A DNA stretch of 64,000 nt from Euptelea pleiosperma (taxonomy: Eukaryota > Streptophyta > Magnoliopsida > Ranunculales > Eupteleaceae). The stretch spans positions 4,696,829-4,760,828 of the forward strand of contig CM068540.1 in assembly GCA_035048495.1 (NCBI GenBank), in the 5' to 3' direction. Below are positions 36,301 through 48,300 of the stretch, one piece after another. The translations under genes were made by a program, and so were the position numbers. How positions within the stretch are numbered: position 1 is the first letter of the stretch; each line of letters opens with the position of its first letter. The notes below the pieces were generated by a model. That model was not told the origin of the DNA, ran no database searches, and worked only from the letters and a program-made list of their open reading frames with translations.

Positions 36301-39300
36301 ATTCAATGCCCCATTGTCCGGGATCACTGATAAGTGATAATGAGAGAATCCCTAGATCTAAAGTTTTAGGTCTTGATCTCAGTCTCAAGACCTGGATTGT
36401 CCGAGAACACTCCTCAGCACTATCTCGAAGAAGAAGAAGAAGAAGAAGAAGAAGAACGGTGATAAATATCAACGTTAATAGGTCCAAGGCCGAGACCGAG
36501 TTTACTCGCCATGCTTAGATCCCCACAGAACTAGACAAGTCACCAGATAGATATGACACACAGAGCACCAAGAGTGGAATATAAACTGTCCTCACAAGAG
36601 ATGATAAATCTGTATATTCTCTTGGAGAAGAGAGAATGACAATGTCATACAGAAGAGCATGACAAATTTCTTCTGTTTGGCAATGACAAAATTAATGTCA
36701 AGAAAATAGCTAAGAACAACAATATTCGAAAGAAATAAAAAGTTGAAAGGAGACCTCACATACCCAATGACGGAGGCCTTGATGCAAAGTGAATAGAACC
36801 CAATGTTACAGATTCTGAGAAAGCAATCAATATCATACGCCCATCGGGATCCCACGTTGCCCCCTGATAATAAAAGACACAATTGATGACTGGAACTATG
36901 TGAAAGTTTCTTTTTCTGAGCATGATCGACAGCAAACTTGATAAAACGTTTGGGAAACACCAATAGCTCACGAGCTACCATATTAAAAAGTCACACAGCT
37001 TCCAAGATCATGTATCCGACAATCTAGTGTTTGAATCATGTTGCTGCAGGCAAAGGAAAACCATATTGTTACAAGATCCACTGGTGTGAGAAACTGCACG
37101 ACCATTTAATATGGTAATAGTAGCTTGCCAGCTACCAAATCAGAGCTTCTGTTCAGGACATCAAAGCAGAAGTAGGATATCCGCCACAACAGAAAATCTA
37201 GTGAGTACAATTGCAAAAAAATTTAATTGCATTACAATAAATAACGTAAGGTTTAGTTCATTGAAACGAAAGACATCAGCTAATCAAGAAAGACCAAGGA
37301 TGTCTGGAAATTGTTTGCTTAACAGAACCAGTGACAATACTGACCAATGAGTTGCCTCTTCTAGCTCTAAAAATCAATCTGCAACATGTCACAATATAAA
37401 AATTCAACCCAAACACGAACTCATTTTCCAAGTTATTTCTGCAGATTCATGTGAAAAATGAGAGGATACCAATGAAAGTCGTTGAACCTAAGCGAAGACA
37501 ACCAGAATAACATGTGCAAGTAATATGTGCAATACTAACCACAGTTAATTGTGATGCTACCACAATTTTCAACCAACAGTTACTATAACACTAGAGCCCA
37601 AGCGTTAAACATTTTAAATAGTATCCTTGAAAAGCCTCTTATCATTCTTGCAGAGAGAACGTGATGACTTTTTCAAGGTTTACAAAGAAAATGACAACTA
37701 ATCAAATCAATTTGAACTATTTAATTATTGATCCCTGTAGTTATCAAACAAATGGTTTACCAAAGCATCACGAATACTGTGAGTGAAAACAGGGCAAGCA
37801 ATTGCCTTCAGTATGTTTTGTAATATCTAGTGCATGAATGAAAGCAAAATTGTCCTCTGATTAAATTTCAGGCCTAATAACTAGTCATCTTTACTATCAC
37901 GACTCTAGAACCTAATTTATTAATTCTTACAGTTCTGCAGTGACCACTTTCCTCAACTTCCTGTCATGACATGCATATGTTCGCTGACTGGAAAACCATG
38001 TGAAGAAATTATTAGCTATAAAAATGTTGGCTAGTGATACTAGTCCAACAAAATCTTCAACTTTAGTGAAACGCCCAAGTTATTTTGTCTGCATGTACCG
38101 AACGCTATTACTCTTGCATTTGTTACGCCAAATGGTTGCTTGATCTATTGAGGTATGAGTATGTTTCATTCTATTTTAATCATTTCATAAAATATCAATA
38201 TGTATTTCTTGTCTGTTTTTATCTCAAACACCCATAAAGTTTCCAATTCCAAAAATTTTACAATAATTTTACTTATAAAAAAAAACAATTTACAATAATT
38301 TCATAGATATTCATAAACTTCAATGAATTAATTTGATTTCCTAAAAACCGAGTTCATAGTGTTACTATTCAACACCTTAATGAAGGAAGAATCTCAAAAT
38401 CAGCTAAACCACATTTTGTAGATAAGTTATGAAAAACCAAAATTATCACTTCCAGTTACCGTGACAAATCCACCAGTGGAAGACCAAGGTTCTGATGTCC
38501 ATGTGTTTGTCTCCCATAGATAAAATGTTCCATCACTGTAAAAGTACATGACCGTCAATTTCTATATCATGAGCTGGAATGGCCTTGATCATGATCACTA
38601 TACTTGAAACTGAAACACAAGTTCTTGACATTGGTATATGATCATACAATTTTGCAGTGAAAAAATAATCTCCCATCGGTGACCACTTTAGCATTGATAT
38701 GCCCCCTAACCCACGTCGAATAGGCGTTCCCATTCCTGTAGATCATATAATTAATTAAAATTGATGCATCAAAAACTATATCATCGCTAACATTGCCTTA
38801 TCGTAATTACTTGGAGCATTAAGAAATTATATATTCAATCAATAAAGCTCTAAAGAGTGTATTCCTTGTTAGTAATTCCGCATACCAAAAATACAGTACA
38901 AGAAAAGTTCTTATTTCAGTTTGACATTCAAAAGTTCGGTTAAAAAAATTGGGAAAGCCAGCGAGGGATATATTGAGAGAGGTCATTTTGAAGTTTAAAG
39001 ATTTTGAGGCTTTTCTTGCCTTAATAGGGGCTATTATTGTCTTTTGCTTTTCTAGGGGATAGTTTTGTCATTTTAGAAAAGTGGAAGGTTGGCCATCCAA
39101 TGGTGAGGATTGGCCAAAGGTTTTGAGATTCACTATTTACCCTTGTAAAGAAGGAGAGGGAAGTTTTTGTTGTCTTTTGAGAAGAAATGTTGAAGACTTG
39201 GGCTGAAGCTTTGCTCCCCATCCTTTGCATATTCTTTATCATCTCTAGTTGGGAGCCTATCAAGGTGGGAGGTAATACACATTGAGCAGTCCATGCGGAC

Positions 39301-42300
39301 GACTTGAGCAGTTGAGTAGCCCCCCACTATCCCACCTACCACCCATTTCCACTATTGAGCCTCCCACTATTGATCTTGCTCTTTGGTTGGGAGAGCCTAG
39401 TTTTCACTTGTTTTCAATTTATTTTCCTATGTTTATCTTCCATTTTTGTTTTCTAATTTTCTGTGGATTTCCGCTCTTCATTAGTGGTATCTTTATCCCT
39501 AGTACCGATCGAAAGATATGTTGAGGAGAGCGATGCTCAATTGACATTCACGTACTGTTTGGTGGTAGCCAGGGGTGTGGGAGAGAAGAATAGTTTGTAT
39601 TTAGCGTTACTCCAGAGTTATGTGGTGAGTGGGATCGAATTATACTTTGGTTGCCCTCAAGCCTTACCTTATGGTACAAATAGCTTTCTGAATTTTTATG
39701 GTAGTCTTAACACCCCGTACCGGTGTCAAACTCTAACACCCATACCCATATCAATGCAACATAGCTTTCTGATTTGATATGCAATAAATTTTATGACAAA
39801 GAAAAGAACAGTGGGAAAAAAAGATTCAGATAGCAAACTGATTACAGTTTTCAGATAGCAAACTGATTACAGTTTTATCGCCTCATTACTTTTAATTCGT
39901 CCAACAAGCTCCTCATTAATATTGATAACATATGGCAGTAGAAAGAAGAATCAGTTCATAAGAGTCCAACTAAATTTGATGCATAGAAAGAAAAAGTATT
40001 TACAGTACCTTGAGCAACATCCCATATGATGAATGACGAGCTCTCATGTGAAGCAGATGCCAAATATGTGAAGAAATGTCAAGGATATTTCAGATTGAAA
40101 CATTTAAAAACATTTCTTTAAATTTAAAAGGTGGCATGCTTTGTACTTTTACCAACTTAAAGAACTCCAACCATATCAAAAATATATAGGTTTCTTATGG
40201 ACTGTAAATTTTCTCAGGGTCCACAAGCTGGCATTAGGTTGAGCCTTAGCATATTTATAGCCATAAACAAAAAAGAATAGACCCTATTACAAAAGTACAT
40301 AGAGGAAAGTTAACATCTTCTACAATGAACATTACAAGTTCATCTAGGATTCTTTCCCCTTTGAAGAAATTTTGAAGACTCGTGCAATGAACATTACAAG
40401 CTTATCTGGGGGATTTTCCTTTTATATAAATTTCCCTTAGCACAAGCAATAAAATAAATATTCTGAAGAAATGCTTGCAGCACCAATAATAATATTAATA
40501 CCTCGATTTTAAAGATATTGTCTTCTCAGAACCGAATATTATATATTTAGAGAAATTAAAATAAAGTTCCAGGCTTCCAGCCAAGATTTAATTATTGGTC
40601 CATTCTAATTGTATGTAAAGTCAATCTTGTTGTGGTAAGAAAGATTAAACATGAGAGAACAATTGAACACATGTTATAATTTATACAGATTAGAGAACAT
40701 GGAAGTTGGATTGGATATCTTCCGTCAGGACTCCAAGATAGAGCACTGATTTGTTCACCACTAGGGCTTCGAAGAAAATCAACCAGAGTCCATCGAATTC
40801 CTGAGCCTCTAGACAGTGTGCCCACAAAAGAGGCAACTCCAGATCTCACAGATGCAGCATTGCCTGGGTAAGAAGCAGACCAGATGCAAATTCCACCCCT
40901 GAAAAGCAGAAATCCAATGTTGAAAAACTCATATTCAACAGTACTTATGTGTAAAACATAATTAACATGAAGTAACTCAAATCTAAATGAGAATGGAAGC
41001 ATCATGATACTTGCTTGCATGCTACAGAGAGTGTCTTCCCACCATTTGGCCTCCACTCAATAATTTTAACGTCTCTCTGGGACTCACTTGTCAAAATGCA
41101 TGGATCCTTGCCGTCTGCTCACAACTCATAAGAGGCGTGTTTGATTTCAATAGAACTTATAGAATACAAGTTTGCAGTGGCATGCATAAAAATATACTGA
41201 ATGTGAAAGGTTTTTCTAATCAAAAATGCAAGAAGATCATCCAAGAAGCAGTGTTTCAAACTCTTATAACTGACCCGAATCCTCATAATCACGGACGGTA
41301 ACTTGATTCGGCCCAGAGATAAATGCTAATATATGCTTATGTTGGTGCCAGCTTACTCCTTGAAGATCAATTTCTGTTAGCAAATTCACCTATAAGATCA
41401 TGAGGTAGGAAGAGCACAAAATGTTCAGTCCTAAACCATCAACCAGTCTCCAGACATCAATTTTTTATTCATTGTCCAGATTCTAAAACATATCAAAAGT
41501 AAGCTAGTTAACACAGACATATTTATAATGTAAAACACGAGCAGATGCTAAAACTGATGTGTTCAAGTCTCAAGAGCATTGTCAACAAATGTGGCAATCA
41601 GAATCAGACAAAGGCAAAAAGCAGTATTGGGCAATTCATGGTAATTTAGGTCCAGTATTTCTTAAAAAATTTAAAACTGAAATCATTAAAATACATCCCT
41701 AAATTAAAGAAATAGGTATCATGGAGGATTACCCCATTTGCTATATGTTGGGAGGTTTGGAAGGAGAGAAATCGTCGGATTTTTGAGGAAAAGGAGGCCA
41801 ACATCGAGGAGGTTGGTGATACTACAGGCCAGATTACCTATAACAGTAGGGAGAACAAACACTCAAGAGTAGGAAAGGAGTCCGATCGAGGAGGGGAAGC
41901 CAGTCTTGTGCCAGTGTCGGGGGCAGAGACTCGGGGCAGGACAGATTGTATACCCTTATCGCCTAAGACATCCAGAGAACTTCAAAGATTGGGACTAGAT
42001 CAGTTAGGATTGGAGAGAATCCTAGAGTCCAAGGGGAGCAGAGTGTCACGGACTTAGTCTTTGACCCTTACTAAAGACCGTGCGGCACTTGAGTTAGTCG
42101 CTCCTTTGCTAGCTCAAGTCAGCCTTTCTCCAAAGTGACTTAGGATTTGGCCTTGCCTAAGCACTACTCTCACTCAAGAAGCACACAAAGACAAGAAAGC
42201 TTAGAGAATGAGGAAACTTGTATTGCTCAACTCTGGATGGATACAAATGAGGGGGCTTGCCCCTTTATATAGGCTTCAAGCCTTGTTCTAGAATCTTCTA

Positions 42301-45300
42301 TACAATTCTACCAAGGTGTCTCTAGATGTTTCTCCTAGGAACTATCTAGAATATTTACATATGATACATGTGTGGCTTTCCCCTAGAATTCTCATGAGTG
42401 TTCTAGATCCTTCCATCTTCTAGGGTTCTCCACTACACTCTAGAGTCCTCTAGAAGCTTCCAGGGCACTCTAGACTCCTTGAGCCATAACCTGGACTTGG
42501 ATATGGGCTCTAAAAGGGGCTTGATTGGCGGGCTTGTGACACTCTCCCCCACCTAATCTCGCGACGTCCTCGGCGCGTCATCGTCATGGAACTTGGCGAT
42601 CTTGTCCTCGAACTGCCACAATGTTTCTGCATGCTCCCAACTTGCTTCGTTCTCGGGCAATCCCTTCCATTTCACCAAGTACTCAGTGTATGGTTGCACT
42701 CCGCGCCTAGTCACGCGGCGATCAGCTAGTATATATTCCACCTCCTTGTCAAAGGAAGTAGTCATGGTCATGGGCGCTCTTTTGCTGATGCCTCTTGACG
42801 GGTCTTCCATGTCTGCATGGTATGGCTTAAGACAACTTGCATGGAAGACTGGATGTATCTTCAGCTTGGAAGGTAGCTGAAGTCGGTAGGAAACTTTGCC
42901 TACCTTCTTTAAAATGGGGAAGGGACCTTCATACCGACGTATCAACCCCTTGTGCACCTTCCGAAACACTTTGAATTGTTGGGGCTGTAACTTGACCATC
43001 ACTAGGTCGCCTTCCTTGTACTCCACGTGCCTCCTCTTCGAATCCGCCCATTTCTTCATTTTCCGTGCGGCCTTCTCAAGGTAGGCTTTGGCAATATCGG
43101 CCTGCTCTCCCCAATCCTTAGCAAACCGGTATGCAGCTGGGCTCTTCCCTCTATACCCACTAACGACACTGTGAGGTGTGAGGGGTTGTTGGCCCGTTGC
43201 CAACTCAAATGGACTATGGCCCGATGACTCGCTCTTTTGTAAGTTGTAACAAAATTGGGCCACATCCAAGAGCTTTACCCAATCCTTTTGGTTGGCACTT
43301 ACAAAGTGCCGTAGATACTCCTCCAATAGCGCATTCACCCGTTCTGTTTGCCCATCTGTCTGTGGGTGAAAGCTGGTTGAGAAGTGTAGTTCCGATCCAA
43401 GAAGCTTGAATACTTCTCCCCAAAACTTCCCCGTGAACCTTGGATCGCGATCGCTTATAATGGTTTCTGGAATACCCCAGTATTTCACCACGTTCTTCAC
43501 AAAGAGCTTTGCTGCTTGCTCAGCCGTGCAGTCAGTTGGGGCAGCAATGAACGTAGCGTACTTGGAAAATCTATCAACCACCACCATGATTGATCCTTGT
43601 CCTTCAACCTTGGGCAACGCCGAGATGAAGTCCATCGAAATGCTAGCCCATGGCCTTTCCGCTACGGGTAAGGGCTCCAGAAGACCTCCCTGTTTCTTGT
43701 GCTCAACCTTGTCCTGTTGGCATACAAGACAAGTTCGGACGTAGTCATCGACGTCCTTGTCCATCTTGGGCCAATAGTAACTTGTTTCTAATAGGGCTAG
43801 AGTGCGTCGTTGGCCCGGATGTCCTGCCCATCGAGTGTCATGGCACTCGCGCAGCAACTCCTTGCGTAGGTTGTCCCATTTTGGCACGAAGAGTCGTTCG
43901 CCTTTGGTGAAGAGTAGCTCGTCCTTCACCCAAAATCTCCGAGTCTTCCCCTCTTGTGCTGCCACCATGAGACTCTTCCCCAAGGGATCTTTGTTCAGCC
44001 CTTCCTTGACACGATCAAGAACCGTCCCTTTTACTTGGCTCAGAGTAGCCAACCCCTCTATCTTAAGAGCAGCGAGCTCGGCTTTTCTACTCAATGCATC
44101 TGCAACTTGATTAGTGCGGCCTGGCTTGTACTCCAAGATCATATCAAACTCAGCCAGGAAGTCTTGCCACCTAGCTTGCTTGGGACTTAACTTCTTCTGT
44201 GTCTGAAAGTAACTTGTAGCCACGTTGTCCGTCCGAACGACGAACCTTGATCCCAGTAGGTAGTGCCTCCAAGTCCTTAGACAATGTACCACAGCGGTCA
44301 TCTCCTTTTCTTGCACGGTGTACCGCCGTTCCGTGTCATTGAGCTTTCGACTCTCGTAGGCAATGGGGTGACCATCTTGCATGAGTACGCCTCCAATTGC
44401 GAAGTCTGAAGCATCCGTATGCACTTCGAATGGTTGGGCGTAGTCGGGCAAACGTAAGACCGGTTCCTCGGTCACAGCTTGCTTGAGGTCTTCAAAGGCC
44501 TCTTGGCACTTGTCCGTCCAATCCCATGGACGGTTCTTCTTGAGAAGATCCGTGAGTGGAGCAGCCCTTCTTGAATACCCCTGGATGAATCGCCGGTAGT
44601 AGTTGACTAGCCCCAAGAATGATCTAAGCTCAGTCACCTTGGTAGGGATTTCCCAATCCCTTATGGCCTTTACTTTGCTCCCATCCATCCAAATTTTTCC
44701 TCCCCCGATCCAATGCCCTAGAAATGATACTTCTTGTAGGGCAAAGGAACATTTTTCCCTTTTCACATATAGGGTGTTGTCCCGTAAGGCTTTAAACACC
44801 GTCCGCAAGTGCTTGACATGCTCTTCCAAAGTCTTGCTATAGATGACTATGTCATCAAGATATACCACCACAAATTGGTCTAGGTAGGGATGGAAGATCT
44901 TGTTCATGAGGGTACAAAAAGTGGCAGGAGCATTAGTGAGTCCAAAAGGCATGACTAAGAATTCAAAAGCTCCATACCTAGTGACACAAGTTGTCTTCGG
45001 CTCGTCACCCTCCGCAATACGAACTTGATAATACCCTGACCGTAGATCCAGCTTGGTGAAGAAACGAGCATCTCCCAACTGATCGAACAAGTCTTCCACT
45101 CGAGGAATGGGGTACTTGTTCTTGACGGTGACTTTGTTCAAGGCCCGGTAGTCTATGCACATACGCAGGCTCCCATCGTGCTTCTTTTGGAACAACACCG
45201 GTGCTCCATAAGGTGCTTTGGATGGTTGGATGTATCCGGCATCTAACAACTCCTTGAGTTGTCTCCTCAATTCCTCCAATTCAGGGGGTGCCATCCTGTA

Positions 45301-48300
45301 AGGTGCTAGTGCGGGCGGCTTAGCACCAAGCTCCAACTCAATTTGATGGTCCACCTCTCTTCTGGGTGGTAGTGTCTTGGGCAGCTCGGGCGGCATCACG
45401 TCCTTAAACTCCTTAAGGACTTTCTCCACTTCCATGGGTAGTTCTCCATCTACCCCATTCTCACGCTCTTCGACCATTGAAGCTATATAAGTAGCTTCAC
45501 CCTTCTTGAATCCTTTGGAGAGCTGTAGGGCCGAGAGCATCTTCGTCACTGACTTGGTTCCTTGGACAGCAGGAACCATGCAAGGAGCTCCCTCCTCCAT
45601 GATGCAAACCGAGTTCACAAACGGCAGAGGAATGGCTTTAACCTTCCGTAGGAACTCCATGCCTAGTACAACTTGGAAGTCATCCATAGGAACTACGGAC
45701 AAATCGGTTGTTCCCTTCCATGCTCCGATGCGCAACTCTACCCCTCGAGCTGTGCCATGGATGGGTTTGGCTTGTGAGTTCACAGCCTTGAGCCAACCTT
45801 CTTCCTTGGATGCCTTCAACCCCAATCTCTTTGCCTCTTCTACCGAGACAAAGTTATGGGTTGCCCCAGTGTCTACCATGACTCGAGTGGGCTTCCCATT
45901 GATGTGGGCTTCTATATACATGAGACCCTTGCTGGCTGCCTTGGATGACTCGGGCTGTTTCTTTACGGCATTGAGAAGTCGTAGCGATCCCATCCTCGGC
46001 TCCTCGTCGCTATCCTCTTCCCGATCATCTATCTTGGCTGCCAAGGCATTCAATGCCTTCCTCTGTGGGCAATCCCTTGCCCAATGATCTCCATCACAAA
46101 GAAAACAGTTAGTTCTCTTTGGTTTAGAGTGATCCTTACCTTCCTTGCCACCCTTCCCCGTCTTGTTATACTTGGAGTTGAATGGCTTGGATGACCCCTC
46201 CTTGTGACTTGATGGCCTATCTCCCCCACCTTTGGCATGGCTACCCTTGGAAGATTTTGCCTTGGAAGAGTCTCCCTTCTTGAACTCGACTAGTTGCTCG
46301 GCCGCGGTCATAGCACTAGCGAGGTCTTGCACTCCTCGACGACGTAACTCTTGTTCTGCCCATGGTTGGAGACCATCCATGAAATTGAAGAACAACTCCT
46401 TGTCTGGCATGTCAGGGATCTCCAACATAAGGGTTGAGAACTCCTTCACATAGTCTCGGATAGAGCCAGTGTGCCTCAATCGTTTGAGACTCTTCCTTGC
46501 TTGATGCTCCGCATCCTCAGGGTAGAACTGCCTTTTGATCTCCTTCTTGAAGTCCTCCCAAGTATCGATCGTGCATGTGCCCCGTTCCATATCTGCGTGA
46601 CGTCTACGCCACCATAGGGTAGCGGTGTTGGTGAGGTACATGGTGACCGTTCGAATCTTGGTCTTCTCATCACGTAGGGAGATGGCCTCAAAGTACTGCT
46701 CCATGCTCCACAAGAAGTTATCTAACTCCTTGGCATCCCTTGACCCACCATAGGTCTTGGGCTCTGGGGTCCTGATCTTGGGTGCCCCATGTGTGACCAT
46801 GCCTTCATTGGCCATGGCCTTCTTCCATAGGACCCAGTCACCTCGCATTTCTTCAACTTGATCCTTTAGAGTCTCCACCATCCCAATTACTTGGGCTTGG
46901 AAGGCATCCCTCTCTTGTTGCTGATCATGCACTAGCTCATTGACGGTGGCCAGCATACCCCCCTTGAGTTCCTCAAATCCCGTCTTGAGGTCCTCCATGC
47001 CCATGCCTAACTCGTCGAACCTGTCACGTGCATCTGCCATGGCAAGCTCCACCTTAGCAAGCCTGGCTTCCCAAGCAGCAAAGATATCTTGGGACTTATC
47101 CCTTTTCCTTCCTCCCCTAGAGATAGGGATGGCGGGGTTTTGCTCATCACTTCCCCGTGCCTCTTCAGTGACCATCGACATGGTGTCTTCTTGAAGTTAG
47201 CTCTGATACCACTTGTCACGGACTTAGTCTTTGACCCTTACTAAAGACCGTGCGGCACTTGAGTTAGTCGCTCCTTTGCTAGCTCAAGTCAGCCTTTCTC
47301 CAAAGTGACTTAGGATTTGGCCTTGCCTAAGCACTACTCTCACTCAAGAAGCACACAAAGACAAGAAAGCTTAGAGAATGAGGAAACTTGTATTGCTCAA
47401 CTCTGGATGGATACAAATGAGGGGGCTTGCCCCTTTATATAGGCTTCAAGCCTTGTTCTAGAATCTTCTATACAATTCTACCAAGGTGTCTCTAGATGTT
47501 TCTCCTAGGAACTATCTAGAATATTTACATATGATACATGTGTGGCTTTCCCCTAGAATTCTCATGAGTGTTCTAGATCCTTCCATCTTCTAGGGTTCTC
47601 CACTACACTCTAGAGTCCTCTAGAAGCTTCCAGGGCACTCTAGACTCCTTGAGCCATAACCTGGACTTGGATATGGGCTCTAAAAGGGGCTTGATTGACG
47701 GGCTTGTGACAAGAGGCTCCAAAAAAGGGCCTAATCAGCTGATCTAGGACTCTGGCCTGCGGGGAGACCATTGTTAGTTAATGTCTTTTGTCAAAATTCT
47801 GTCATGGAATGTTAGGGGTCTGGGGGATATCACGAAGAGGGCCACTATCAAAAAGCTAATCAGTGACAGTGGAGCAAGATTTATCATGCTTCAGGAAACC
47901 AAGCTGGAATCCATCAATCCCGGTCTTCTCTCTGACCTTTGGGATAAGGAGTGTGGTCGGTGCACCTTGCCAGCCATTGGTGCATCGGGAGGGATTTTGA
48001 TCATTTGGGACTCTAAGGTCGTGGATATCACCGAGGATCTTATAGGGGCTTTTTTCCGTTTCTGTGGCTTGCCGTTCTTCTGATGGTTTTCGTTGGATTC
48101 TTACTTGTGTGTACGGTCCAACGGACAGGGGCCTTAGATCGCAGTTCTGGGAGGAACTTGGAGACATAGTAAGCTATTGGGATCTCCCTTGGTGCATAGG
48201 GGGGGATTTTAACGCTATCAGGTTTTCATCTGAGAAGAAAGGAGGTTGTAGCATCAATAGAAGCATGGGGGAGTTCAGTGATTTTATCAGGTCCTACGGT

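Larger units (their letters stand above)
42044..47711 (-). mobile_element. Ty3/gypsy chromovirus, 5.67 kb, apparently intact
   Basis: Complete element on the minus strand: 5' LTR 47214-47711, primer site 47200-47211, one gag-pol ORF 47181-42553, purine tract 42542-42554, 3' LTR 42044-42541. LTR ends are TGTCAC/GTGACA. A 4-bp duplication, AGAG, flanks it (42040-42043 and 47712-47715) inside LINE B ORF1. The two 498-bp LTRs differ at one base by my reading (TTGATTGGCG versus TTGATTGACG near the end). A C-terminal chromodomain places it among plant chromoviruses; the short LTR and compact size suggest a Reina- or Galadriel-type element. It has the same orientation as ALADIN. Confidence 0.95.
41811..47747 (+). 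pseudogene. LINE B ORF1 C-terminus, split by the gypsy element
   Basis: The frame [15 protein letters not shown]... to [13 protein letters not shown] runs into the gypsy insertion at 42043 and resumes after it at 47716 as [10 protein letters not shown] with a TAG at 47745-47747. The frame is continuous if one copy of the 4-bp duplication AGAG is removed. ORF2 starts 33 bp later. The ORF1 N-terminus was lost by 5' truncation. ORF1 of plant LINEs encodes an RNA-binding protein. Confidence 0.65.

Noticed and set aside
36592..36981. 129-codon minus ORF as a separate gene
   Set aside because: It overlaps ALADIN exon 9 in another frame and is intronic otherwise.
39463..39777. 104-codon ORF in ALADIN intron 6
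   Set aside because: No recognisable domain, and the surrounding sequence looks like an unclassified repeat.
40592..41056. Reading 40592-41056 as one 154-codon exon
   Set aside because: The frame runs through intron 4 and intron 5 sequence; splicing at 41015/40898 and 40719 restores the conserved protein.
41723..42043. Template-switched chimeric LINE transcript
   Set aside because: The missing half of the outer LINE is found after 56430 with matching codon phase and duplications, so nesting explains it.
43406..46087. Plus-strand ORFs of 80-193 codons
   Set aside because: Antisense shadows of the intact gypsy polyprotein.
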